This document shows, piece after piece, positions 16,293 to 24,400 of a stretch of DNA of 64,000 nt; the stretch's first letter is position 1, and each line of letters starts with the position of its first letter. The stretch comes from Paenibacillus sp. GP183 (GTDB taxonomy: Bacteria > Bacillota > Bacilli > Paenibacillales > NBRC-103111): the NCBI RefSeq assembly GCF_900104695.1, contig NZ_FNSW01000001.1, forward strand, positions 1,736,001 to 1,800,000, in the 5' to 3' direction. The translations under genes were made by a program, and so were the position numbers. The notes under the pieces are model-generated. The model was given only the letters and a program-made list of their open reading frames with translations. It was not told the DNA's origin and did not search any database.

Positions 16293-16583
16293 TCATTCTT
16301 CGGTAAACTGAATCTCATTAAAATCCGTAATCAGCACCCAATCATGCTGTATCGTTGATCCGGTTGATGCAACCAGCTGCTGAAAAGGCGTGTCCGTAAA
16401 ACCAACTCTATTGTCCCTTTTCTTCCAATGCTCATAAACTTCTTTTGTTATTTCAAACGGCAGCAGCGGCTTAAGTGTCCGTTTGCTATGCACTACAATA
16501 AAACGGTCTCCATCTCTTGCGACAACTGCATTCTTATAAATCATGTGCAATTGCTGCTCTTTGGATATTTGAAATACGCTCAT
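16293..16583 (-). CDS. Hypothetical protein, 96 aa
   Basis: The start is ATG 16583, behind GAGGAGGGGAACAT; an upstream in-frame start at 16652 has no such site. The product is soluble, mixed alpha/beta, with several basic residues and no recognisable motif. Single gene closed by the terminator at 16224-16264. Function unknown. Confidence 0.7.
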   Translation of the reverse strand: MSVFQISKEQQLHMIYKNAVVARDGDRFIVVHSKRTLKPLLPFEITKEVYEHWKKRDNRVGFTDTPFQQLVASTGSTIQHDWVLITDFNEIQFTEE

Positions 16584-16683
16584 ATGTTCCCCTCCTCTGA
16601 TATCAATTATATCGATTGAAGCGAATAAAGCAAATAAATGAACAATAGACACCTAACGTTGCAGGTGCCTTCATGGGATGAAG

Positions 16684-16845
16684 CTAATCTTCCTTCTTTT
16701 CATTATCCCCATCAAAGGTGTGCTGAATCTTATCGACCATTTCTTCCACTGCTTCACTGATTACATCCGTAGGTGCTTTGGATTCTTCAGGAAGAGTCGG
16801 AATTGTGTTCGGAGTAGCGTTCTTAAAATATTTATCTTCCTGCAT
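16684..16845 (-). CDS. Small acidic hypothetical protein, 53 aa
   Basis: Short gene with a full ribosome-binding site (GGAGGTCAGAGAT) before ATG 16845. The product is hydrophilic and acidic with a Pro-rich N-terminal half, a short amphipathic helix (about 25-42, DVISEAVEEMVDKIQHTF) and a charged tail ending KKED. It is divergent from the XRE regulator gene at 17039, and the two share the operator region 16922-17009. A weak hairpin (GGCACCTGC... GTGTC) lies after the stop at about 16640-16665. Function unknown. Confidence 0.75.
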   Translation of the reverse strand: MQEDKYFKNATPNTIPTLPEESKAPTDVISEAVEEMVDKIQHTFDGDNEKKED

Positions 16846-16921
16846 ATCTCTGACCTCCTTTTTTTTCTAGAATCATCATGGTCATAAACAGACCCTACTA
16901 ATCATTTAACCCAATGAACCC

Positions 16922-16935
16922 AATGTTTAAACATT
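16922..16935. promoter_or_regulatory. Palindromic operator AATGTTTAAACATT
   Basis: A perfect 14-bp palindrome in the divergent intergenic region. Its half site AATGTT recurs in the inverted repeat at 16991-17009, so both are probably bound by the same protein, most simply the XRE regulator encoded next door. Confidence 0.55.
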
Positions 16936-16961
16936 TGCAAGAAGGAATTCTAAACCTTTGA

Positions 16962-16990
16962 TTGTCATCACTATTGTAAACTGATAATAT
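16962..16990 (+). promoter_or_regulatory. SigA-type promoter of the XRE regulator gene
   Basis: TTGTCA (16962-16967) and TAATAT (16985-16990) are separated by 17 bp, 49 bases ahead of ATG 17039. Confidence 0.7.
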
Positions 16991-17009
16991 AACATTGTTA
17001 ACTAATGTT
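16991..17009. promoter_or_regulatory. Operator overlapping transcription start of XRE gene
   Basis: The inverted repeat AACATT-GTTAACT-AATGTT starts directly after the -10 box, a classic repressor position. The half sites match the palindrome at 16922-16935. Negative autoregulation by the downstream XRE protein is the simplest reading. Confidence 0.6.
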
Positions 17010-17038
17010 TACTTTTTATGACGTGAGGGAGAATTACT

Positions 17039-17422
17039 ATGTATTTTTACGATAAATTGAGGGACTTGCGCAAGCTCAAAGGCTTCACGATTCGCGAATT
17101 GGCAGATCGTTCGGGTGTTTCGGCTGCTTACATATCACAGCTTGAGAATGGCAATCGCGGGATTCCATCGCCTGAGGTGCTGATGAAATTTTCCGAGGGC
17201 CTCAATGTGTCCTACTCAGAGCTGATGGAAATTGCCGGTTATTTGGAGTCGCAGGGAGTGCAGTGTGAAGTACAGAGCAATCCGGTTAACCTGCGAAGAT
17301 TTCTCCGCGAAAATAATTTGATGTTCGACGGAATTGTGCTGACCGACGATGACAAGGAATGGGTAGAGCGCATGCTCACCACTTTATTCTGGAAGGAAAG
17401 GCACAAACAAGAGGAAGCCTAG
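17039..17422 (+). CDS. XRE-family transcriptional regulator, 127 aa
   Basis: N-terminal Cro/CI helix-turn-helix at about 5-65: FTIRELADRSGVSAAYISQLE, then PSPEVLMKFSEGL. The C-terminal half (about 75-127) has no clear effector domain, but includes a short helical segment with DDDKEWVERML, as in SinR/ImmR-like phage or developmental regulators. ATG 17039 follows GAGGGAGAATTACT. Its promoter and two operator-like sites are recorded above, and a terminator follows at 17414-17451. The divergent 53-aa gene is a possible co-target. Confidence 0.88.
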   Translation: MYFYDKLRDLRKLKGFTIRELADRSGVSAAYISQLENGNRGIPSPEVLMKFSEGLNVSYSELMEIAGYLESQGVQCEVQSNPVNLRRFLRENNLMFDGIVLTDDDKEWVERMLTTLFWKERHKQEEA

Positions 17423-17451
17423 GTGATAAGCTCACAAGGGCTTCTTTTTTT
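17414..17451 (+). terminator. Rho-independent terminator
   Basis: GAAGCC (17414-17419) pairs with GGCTTC (17439-17444), with an inner GTGA/TCAC stem, followed by seven T. The stem begins before the stop codon of the XRE gene. Confidence 0.85.
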
Positions 17452-17538
17452 GTCAGTGTCTGTTGTCCATGCCGCATCTTTATTTTATGATGGAAGAAGT
17501 TAGGTTATCGAAAAAAAGGGCAAAGGCGGGATTATATT

Positions 17539-18387
17539 ATGATCAAGGGAATAACAAGAGCAGGGATCGGCCAGGCTGGAGATTTCGAAAATTTGGTGAA
17601 GCTGGCGGCAGAATATGGATTTGGAGCGGTTGATGCAAGCGGAGCTGAGCTGGAAGGTCTTATTGCGAAATTCGGAAAAGAGGGGGCCATTGCTTTTCTA
17701 AGCGAGAAGAAGGTTGTCATAGGAACCATGGGATTACCTGTGGAATGGAGACAAACCGAGGAAAAATTTCGCAGTGATTTAAGCCGATTTGCCCTGCATG
17801 CGGAAGTAGCATCAGCTCTGGGCTGTAAAACTTGCTGTACCTATGTTCTCCCTTCTACGGATCACAATGCCGCACATTTTATGGTACTAGCGACTCGCAG
17901 ATTGCGTGTATGTGCCCAGATTCTTGATGCTTATGGCATGAAGCTGGGGGTTGAATTTGTCGGACCGCACCATCTCCGAACTGCATGGAAGCACCCATTT
18001 ATCTGGGATCTGGACAGCACACTCGACTGGATAGATACGATCGGTCAGCGGAATGTAGGACTCCTCTTCGATGCTTATCATTGGTATACGAATGAACATA
18101 CTATTGAAGATATTTTAAAGCTTTCGGCAGCGGAGATTGTCCACGTTCACATCAATGATGCACGGGATATTCCCGTTTCCGAGGTTTTGGATAATGATCG
18201 CCTTTTCCCCGGTGAAGGCGTCATTGATCTTGGCGGTTTTCTTCGCGCCCTGAAGCAAATCGGCTATAAGGGTGTGGTCGCCCAAGAAATTTTAACGAAT
18301 AATCCGCCTTCTGATTCCGTAGAAAAACTGCTCGAGCGCTCAAAAAATGCTTTTGATCGCGTTTACCGTTCAGCAGGACTGGAGTAA
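17539..18387 (+). CDS. Sugar phosphate isomerase/epimerase family protein (xylose isomerase-like TIM barrel)
   Basis: 282 aa with the AP-endonuclease-2/xylose isomerase-like TIM-barrel pattern. Likely metal ligands are visible in order: Glu in LGVEFVGPHHLRT (about 137), Asp-x-x-His in LLFDAYHWYTNE (about 178), His in IVHVHINDARD (about 205) and Glu in VVAQEILTNN (about 251). The true substrate cannot be told; relatives act on keto-sugars, inosose or hydroxypyruvate. ATG 17539 follows AAAGGCGGG. The next gene starts 26 bp after its stop, so the two are probably co-transcribed. Confidence 0.85.
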   Translation: MIKGITRAGIGQAGDFENLVKLAAEYGFGAVDASGAELEGLIAKFGKEGAIAFLSEKKVVIGTMGLPVEWRQTEEKFRSDLSRFALHAEVASALGCKTCCTYVLPSTDHNAAHFMVLATRRLRVCAQILDAYGMKLGVEFVGPHHLRTAWKHPFIWDLDSTLDWIDTIGQRNVGLLFDAYHWYTNEHTIEDILKLSAAEIVHVHINDARDIPVSEVLDNDRLFPGEGVIDLGGFLRALKQIGYKGVVAQEILTNNPPSDSVEKLLERSKNAFDRVYRSAGLE

Positions 18388-18413
18388 CCCTATAAAGGAG
18401 TTTGGTCATCACT

Positions 18414-19775
18414 GTGAAGCTGCCCGCAGATTACATTGAGCGCATGCGCTTACTTTTAGGTGAAGATTCGGAGAAATTTCTTTCAAGCTATGAAGCTGCA
18501 AGAACACATGGGCTTAGATTCAACATGGGGAAAATAAATGCGGGTTGTTCAGCAGCTGAAGAAATCATTGAACAGTTTGGTTTGGAGCCTATTCCATGGT
18601 GTGAACCCGGCTATTATTATGACGAAAGCGCTCGTCCCGGCAAACACCCCTATCATGCTGCAGGACTTTACTATATTCAAGAACCGTCAGCGATGTCAGT
18701 CGTTGAACTGCTTGATCCTAAACCTGGAGATGTTGTTCTTGACCTCGCTGCCGCTCCTGGAGGCAAATCCACTCATATCGCCGACAAGCTTCAGGGGGAA
18801 GGCTTATTAATTGCCAATGAAATCCATCTGGCCCGAGCGAAAATTTTATCGGAAAATATCGAACGCATGGGCATCGCCAATTGTGTAGTTATGAATGCTT
18901 CACCTGACCGGCTTGCGGAACGATTTCCAGGCTTTTTTGACAAAATCATGCTGGATGCGCCATGCTCCGGTGAAGGCATGATTCGTAAAGATCCGAACGC
19001 GGCGGCGGAATGGTCAGTGGATCTTGTGAGGAAGTGCGCTACTAGGCAAATGGATATTTTACCGGATGCTGTCCGCATGTTGAAGCCCGGGGGTATCCTG
19101 GCCTATTCAACATGCACCTTCAATCGCGAGGAAAACGAAGACACCATTCAAGCTTTGATAGAGCGATTTCCAGAGCTGGAGTTGCTTCAGACCGAGCGAA
19201 TCTGGCCTCATTTGCATAAAGGTGAAGGACATTTCGCTGCCATATTAAAGAAAAATGCTGAGTATACAGAGGATTTGCGCGAGAAAATTAAACCGGGCCA
19301 GAAATCGGATAAAACAAATAAACTTATGTCGGAAGCCATAAGCCTGTTCGAAGATTTTCAAAAGCAAGTCCTTCCCGGTTTCCGGCTTGGACCTGGTGAG
19401 CCGCTTTTATTTGGCAATCAACTTTATCATTTGCCGTATGCCGCGGGCTGTTCATTTGGAGATCAGACCTTGCAAAGCCTCAAGGTGGTGCGACCGGGAC
19501 TACATCTGGGTGAAGTGAAGAAAACCCGATTTATACCGGCACATTCACTGGCTTTGGCAGTAAATAAGAGATCGGCGAAACCATCTCACACCTACTCCCT
19601 TGCTGCCGATTCCAGAGAAATCTTGGCCTACTTACACGGTGAAGCCTTGATTACCAAGAGGTCTGTCCAAGGGTGGGTTATCGTCCTTATCGAAGATCAC
19701 CCTGTAGGCTGGGGCAAAGAAAGTGAAGGTCAACTCAAAAACCATTACCCCAAAGGACTGCGTTGGCTTTTTTGA
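18414..19775 (+). CDS. RsmF/NSUN-type RNA cytosine-C5 methyltransferase (paralogue 1)
   Basis: SAM-dependent rRNA m5C methyltransferase, about 453 aa. Motif I LDLAAAPGGKSTHIADKL (about 105-122); motif IV with catalytic Cys in MLDAPCSGEGMIRKDP (about 180); motif VI with the second Cys in AYSTCTFNREENED (about 225). The C-terminal third is the RsmF_methylt_CI/PUA-like region that ends GWGKESEGQLKNHYPKGLRWLF. I choose GTG 18414, 13 bases after AAAGGAG; TTG 18402 would be only 1 base away. A paralogue lies at 30254-31762 on the other strand. The 3' end overlaps the convergent 95-aa gene by 31 bp. Confidence 0.9.
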   Translation: MKLPADYIERMRLLLGEDSEKFLSSYEAARTHGLRFNMGKINAGCSAAEEIIEQFGLEPIPWCEPGYYYDESARPGKHPYHAAGLYYIQEPSAMSVVELLDPKPGDVVLDLAAAPGGKSTHIADKLQGEGLLIANEIHLARAKILSENIERMGIANCVVMNASPDRLAERFPGFFDKIMLDAPCSGEGMIRKDPNAAAEWSVDLVRKCATRQMDILPDAVRMLKPGGILAYSTCTFNREENEDTIQALIERFPELELLQTERIWPHLHKGEGHFAAILKKNAEYTEDLREKIKPGQKSDKTNKLMSEAISLFEDFQKQVLPGFRLGPGEPLLFGNQLYHLPYAAGCSFGDQTLQSLKVVRPGLHLGEVKKTRFIPAHSLALAVNKRSAKPSHTYSLAADSREILAYLHGEALITKRSVQGWVIVLIEDHPVGWGKESEGQLKNHYPKGLRWLF

Positions 19776-20032
19776 GATCCCTTCAATCGGCCGTGAATAT
19801 CCTGCATCCGTTCGTTCTCACTGCGTAAATCCACTTCAATCATGGCCGTCAATCGCTCGATTTGATCAACCACCGAATCCGGGAGTTCTACCTCCTCCAA
19901 GGATTTTACAATATACAATAAACATTGCAGGGTCTCATCCATGAGGCCTCTTTTTTTGCCCTCAATCACCACTTCAGACAAAAAAATGAGATGATTCAAC
20001 TCTTTCTGCGTAAATTTCACTTGTTCGTTCAT
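19745..20032 (-). CDS. Hypothetical helical protein, 95 aa
   Basis: Start ATG 20032 behind GGGAAAGGGG. The product is soluble, helical and charged (KFTQKELNHLIFLSEVVIEG, then VKSLEEVELPDSVVDQIERL), with a basic tail. No motif known to me. The last 31 bp overlap the end of the methyltransferase gene. Presence of a good start and coding-like composition supports it; function unknown. Confidence 0.65.
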   Translation of the reverse strand: MNEQVKFTQKELNHLIFLSEVVIEGKKRGLMDETLQCLLYIVKSLEEVELPDSVVDQIERLTAMIEVDLRSENERMQDIHGRLKGSQKSQRSPLG

Positions 20033-20087
20033 CCCCTTTCCCCAATTATCCAACATTTTCTTGGTATAGGAAAGAAATTTTATTGTA

Positions 20088-20140
20088 AAAAATCGAAAGA
20101 AGGCAAGAACTCCTAATGGTGAGAGTTCATGCCTTCTTTG
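20088..20140 (-). terminator. Long-stem terminator
   Basis: AAAGAAGGCAAGAACTC pairs with GAGTTCATGCCTTCTTT around a 9-11-base loop, with a TTTCGATTTTTT tract on the minus strand. It ends the 332-aa gene whose stop is at 20163. Confidence 0.88.
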
Positions 20141-20162
20141 TGGGGGGATTCGAACTTATTTG

Positions 20163-21161
20163 TCAGTGAAGCTGCTCTGTTTCAAACAAGATCTCATCAA
20201 TGAGCTGATTCTGATGCAGCATCGACAAGTTTACTGAATCGAATTCCTTTTCTTTGTCCAACTCCTCAAGAAGTAGTGCAGCTATGAGCTCTCGATCATC
20301 CGAGCTTCCCGGCTCCCTGAAATCGATAAATCCCGTGATTTGGCGCTGGCTGATATCCATGGTTGCCGTTCCCATCGGGAGTCTGCCTTCGGATGGCTTA
20401 TAAATTTCATAGGTCAGAGCGTCATCGTCATCCCTGGCCAGAACGATGGTATAGTCACTGTGATCCGCCTTTCCTTCGGCATGGGGAACATCCATCTCTG
20501 CCTCATAAAGGTCATTGTGCAGTAAATCAAAAGTCTCTATCACTTGTCCGTCAAAAGTCATAGTCAAAAAGTAAGAATCAATCTCATCTTCGTTAAAATC
20601 CGCAACAATCAGCTCCGCAGCTTGCTCCATTTCCTCATCCAGCGGATAAGATTTCCATTCGACCTTACCGGTCACATCCGTTCCAACCATATGAATGTCA
20701 GCTTCTGCGACTAACTCCATCTCCGGATCGAAGATGTGATATTCAATTGCATTTCTTTTTTCGGAAATAGTGACTAATTCATATCCTAAATCATGCTCAT
20801 TCTCCTCAGGTTCCAAATCCGCATATAGGGAGTCTTCTTCTTTCCCATCCGGAGACGCTTCTATGGCGGCTTGTTCATCCGTTACAATCAAAAGTTCATA
20901 GGGGCTGTAAGTCACGAAGACTTCACAAGTTTTCACTTGCAAAGCGCTGACCAGCAGCTGCACATAATTTTGTAAAAAAGCGATCGTTTCACGTTTAGCA
21001 GATTCTGACAGCGAGTGCTCTTCCAATTGGATGGAGCCGCTTAATCGATCCGATTCTCTGTACACCAAGGTTAACGTACCGACAAATTCATTATCAAGCA
21101 CAATATCACAAACTTCACCGCCTGCCGTTTTCAGATCAGGTCTTAGCATCAAACCGGTCAT
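20163..21161 (-). CDS. Hypothetical protein with three repeated beta-domain units, 332 aa
   Basis: Acidic cytoplasmic-looking protein without signal peptide. By eye it is built of three related units of about 80-90 residues, beginning near residues 18, 115 and 228. Each has an opening strand (DIVLDNEFVGTLTL, EYHIFDPEMELVAEADI, TYEIYKPSEGRLPMGTATM), a turn with GSIQL / GKVEW / GFIDF, a helix of about 15 residues, then strands (EVFVTYSPYE / SYFLTMTFDGQ / SVNLSMLHQNQ). The function is unknown. ATG 21161 lies behind GGAGGCGATTGACGG. Single gene; the upstream 180 bp show no other gene. Confidence 0.8.
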   Translation of the reverse strand: MTGLMLRPDLKTAGGEVCDIVLDNEFVGTLTLVYRESDRLSGSIQLEEHSLSESAKRETIAFLQNYVQLLVSALQVKTCEVFVTYSPYELLIVTDEQAAIEASPDGKEEDSLYADLEPEENEHDLGYELVTISEKRNAIEYHIFDPEMELVAEADIHMVGTDVTGKVEWKSYPLDEEMEQAAELIVADFNEDEIDSYFLTMTFDGQVIETFDLLHNDLYEAEMDVPHAEGKADHSDYTIVLARDDDDALTYEIYKPSEGRLPMGTATMDISQRQITGFIDFREPGSSDDRELIAALLLEELDKEKEFDSVNLSMLHQNQLIDEILFETEQLH

Positions 21162-21342
21162 CCGTCAATCGCCTCCTTGGCATATAATTCAAGTGGTAGA
21201 ATGTCCAAAATTCGCCCAAATTATTAACCCTTGAGGCTAATATCCATACGGCTATTCATCTAGGAACATAATTTGTAGGAACCCGACAAATGCTTCACAT
21301 TGTCGGAATCAAACCGCCAAGGGGAGGGATTCCATTGTCTGC

Positions 21343-21393
21343 GTGCTGTTCGTTTTATTAGTTATCATTACGCGTTCTATATTTGTGTATTAG
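21343..21393 (+). CDS. Possible YjcZ-like micro-peptide (16-19 aa)
   Basis: A strong purine site (AAGGGGAGGG, 21318-21327) precedes a tiny frame that reads VLFVLLVIITRSIFVY from GTG 21343; an ATT at 21334 would add three residues. The VLFVLLVII core resembles the C-terminus of YjcZ-family sporulation peptides, but the Gly-rich N-terminus of that family is absent. It may be a relic. Low confidence. Confidence 0.25.
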   Translation: MLFVLLVIITRSIFVY

Positions 21394-21428
21394 CTCATTA
21401 CACCCAAGACTAAGGGAAATTATACGAA

Positions 21429-21448
21429 GGGATGTCCTCGGACATCCC
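21429..21448 (-). terminator. GGGATGTC-CTCG-GACATCCC hairpin after giant gene
   Basis: Perfect 8-bp stem with a CTCG tetraloop, 15 bp beyond the stop of the giant secreted-protein gene. The T tract is weak on both strands (TTCGTATAATTT on minus, CTTTCTC on plus), so termination is likely but not certain. Confidence 0.6.
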
Positions 21449-21462
21449 CTTTCTCATATGTA

Positions 21463-24400
21463 TTACCTGACTCGATGCACCCCGAAGGATTGATTCACAT
21501 TTCCGATGATATTTATCGGGATATTCTCTGTTTTCACGGTCCCGTTTGTATATCGAATTTCAAAATGAATCGTTTGGAGGCCTTCGGGCAACCCGTCTGT
21601 CATGGATTGAAGCACCGGATCAAACAATTCTCCATGAAACAGATTGGGATCGCTTGTAGACTGCAATATTTCAGTTATGAATATGTCATTGCCAGCTAAT
21701 CCAGTTGTATCTATCCAAGTTTTTGCTTCCGCTACAGGAGCTAAAGCGCTTCGCGTTTCAACGATAAAGATTTCACCGGAGTAAAAATCTCTGGGTCTGA
21801 GTGTAGTCTGGTGACCTTTGTTTTGATGATGCTCTAACCATTGTTGCGTATAGGCAACTTCAGATTGGATCGTCAATGGCAGCACAGTGACTGTTTTCGT
21901 TATACTAGCCGTGGCTTTTCCATCAGATACATCCAAGGTGACAACATAATTGCCTGCCATATTTAACAATTGGCTAAATTGGCTTTGAACAATCCCAAAT
22001 GTGGACTGATCCGGTCGATGAACAATCCAGGAAAAAGTCAATGCATCCCCATCCGGATCCGTGGATTTATTGACAAAAGAAGCTGTATCCCCTTCATATA
22101 GGGGCTTAGGACTCCAATCAAAATCCGCAATAGGCGCCCGATTCAGGTACATCCAGGTTTGAGCCGAATAGCTGGACCAAACATATCCATCATAGACTCT
22201 TACCCAGACTCTTAGCTTCTGTCCTGAAGGAAGGTTGCTCGTGACTGTCCAGCTGCCAGTACCTGTTGATGTGTTCTGAGCTACTTGTCCGGAATCCAAA
22301 ATCATGAGATTATTCGCTTCATTAGTAATCTGGATGTGAAAGGCTTTGAATATCGTCCCAGCATCCAGATCGGTTTGACTCCATTGCAGCGTCGGACGAA
22401 GCGAGTTAAAGATGGTCGGAGCTACTTGTGTACCAATTGGTATGGTCATCGTGGCCGTTGGCGGCCGGTTCGTGATTAGCCATCCGATGTTGGACCAATT
22501 GGATTGCATAGTTTTATCTGAAACTCTGACTTTGACTTGATACAAAGTGCCTGGATTAAGATCCATCGTCACGGTCCAACTTGCGCTGCTATTAGGCGCT
22601 GCATTCTGCGACATTGCCCCGCTGCTAATCACAAGGTTGCCGATTGAATCCGAAATCTGCACCTCATAGCCGGTTAGATTGTACCCGTTCGGATCGAACT
22701 GATTCCAGGTGATCGTCGGCCTCATAGTTCCTATCATTGTCGGATTCGCCTGTGTTCCTGTTGGGAACGTCAACGTTGATGTCGGCTTTTGGAGCGGTGG
22801 GCCTTGTCCCAATGTTACCGGATAGTAAGCCGGATTAGACTTCGCTCCGTATTCATCGATAGACTGTACGTAGAACGTGTATGTCCCCGGTATCGGTGGC
22901 GATCCGAGCTTGTCGCTCACATTAGTTCCATTCGGATCTACATAGCCCCAAATCCGAGAAATAACGCCGTGATTCTGACAGTAATTATAACCTGTTGTAT
23001 CGGGTGGCGAACAATTTCCGTTACTCGAATCATAGCGATCCGGATCATAATCGTTGATGTTATGATTGAGCGTTCCGTCTTTATTTTGCGTCACCGAGTA
23101 GGAAATAACGATTGGCCTCCGGTGAACTATTATCGTACTTTTGAATGGATTCGACCATTTTCGGTAATTATCGAACAGCACGCTCGGCCAGCGGTAGAAA
23201 GGATTAGGATCATCCTCTGCTCTCAAAGTGATGTTGTAAACACCAACCTTATCAAGCTTTGTCTGTGGGGTTGTCAAATCAGTATTGTTGTAAATCGAAT
23301 AGCCACCATTGTTCAAGAATTTGGGGGTGTGCGCTATGTGCCATTGGAAGGTTCCAGCCATCGGGTCATTTTCAGGGTCAGTAAAGGTAAGTCCGTTATA
23401 TTGTACGCTTGCTCCTGCTGCTGGATCATCCAAGATAGCGTACCCTGTCAGCCATTGATTGCTGGACACATTTATCTGACTACTCATGCCAGTGAAACTT
23501 ACGAAAGATTTAACTGTAAATGGTCCAATCTTACCTTTCGTAAATGTGCTGTCTTGAACTCCGATGAAAATTGGAACACCGTCCATGTAAACGTTGAACA
23601 TATCCCCGCTCATCGTGATTTTGAAACCGTACTCGGTGTTATCGTAAAACGGCCAAGTAATACTTTTAATTACCAATCTAGCTCCACCCACGTACTTGCT
23701 AAGGAAAAGCGTCGTTCCATCCGTCTCTACCGCGTAACGATTCTTCGGATCAACCATTCGGAAGCTAAAACCTGCAAAACTGGTATCCTCGGTCGCGTGA
23801 CGCATGTTCATTTTGAATAGGATGTCTGTGTTATCGTAGTCGGTTGGCGAAACGAATTGCCCGAGCTTAAAGCCCTTGTAAGCAACCGTGTTGTTCACCG
23901 TGCCAACATCGAGGAACATCCACTTGTCATATGTCGGATAGCCTTGAGAATAGCCCATTCCGCTACTAGCGGTAGCACCACTGTAGACGGAAAGGAACAT
24001 GCCATCGCCAACATATTGACCAAAATTAATGTTAGTTGCCGTTTGCTCATTGTAGTTATAATTACTAAAATTCTTATATACCTTTTGTGAAGAATGCCAA
24101 TTGAACATATCACACGTTCCACTTGCACTTACCGAACACCAACCGCCAGCCGTTGAGCCGTCAGCGTTGATGTGGAAAGGGCTATAAGCGAAGTTTTTTG
24201 ACCATTCTTGAATTTTAGGGCCGCCCCACTTCGCCCCGGTGTTTAGATCGACTGTCTCATAAAATTCGTTTAAGCCTGTATAGTAGCTGCCGTTTATATA
24301 ATAAGTCTGGAACGTACGGGTATATGCTACCCCGGCAGTCGAGTTGATTACGAGTATCGGATCGTTTTCTTCGGGTTCATTGTATGGACCGAGTGATCCA

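Larger units (their letters stand above)
21162..21462. other. Intergenic region with small hairpin and possible micro-gene
   Basis: Of the 301 bp between the two minus-strand genes, 21286-21308 carries a CCGACAA...TTGTCGG inverted repeat, 21320-21327 a GGGGAGGG ribosome-binding site followed by a very short frame (21343-21393), and 21429-21448 a hairpin. Nothing else supported. Confidence 0.5.

Noticed and set aside
16678-16887. Plus-strand 69-codon hydrophobic frame
   Set aside because: It lies opposite the 53-aa gene that has a perfect ribosome-binding site; the plus-strand frame has none.
22789-23820. 343-codon open frame on the plus strand opposite the giant protein gene
   Set aside because: No ribosome-binding site, basic low-meaning translation without motifs. 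It mirrors the coding frame of the giant gene, which has clear domains.
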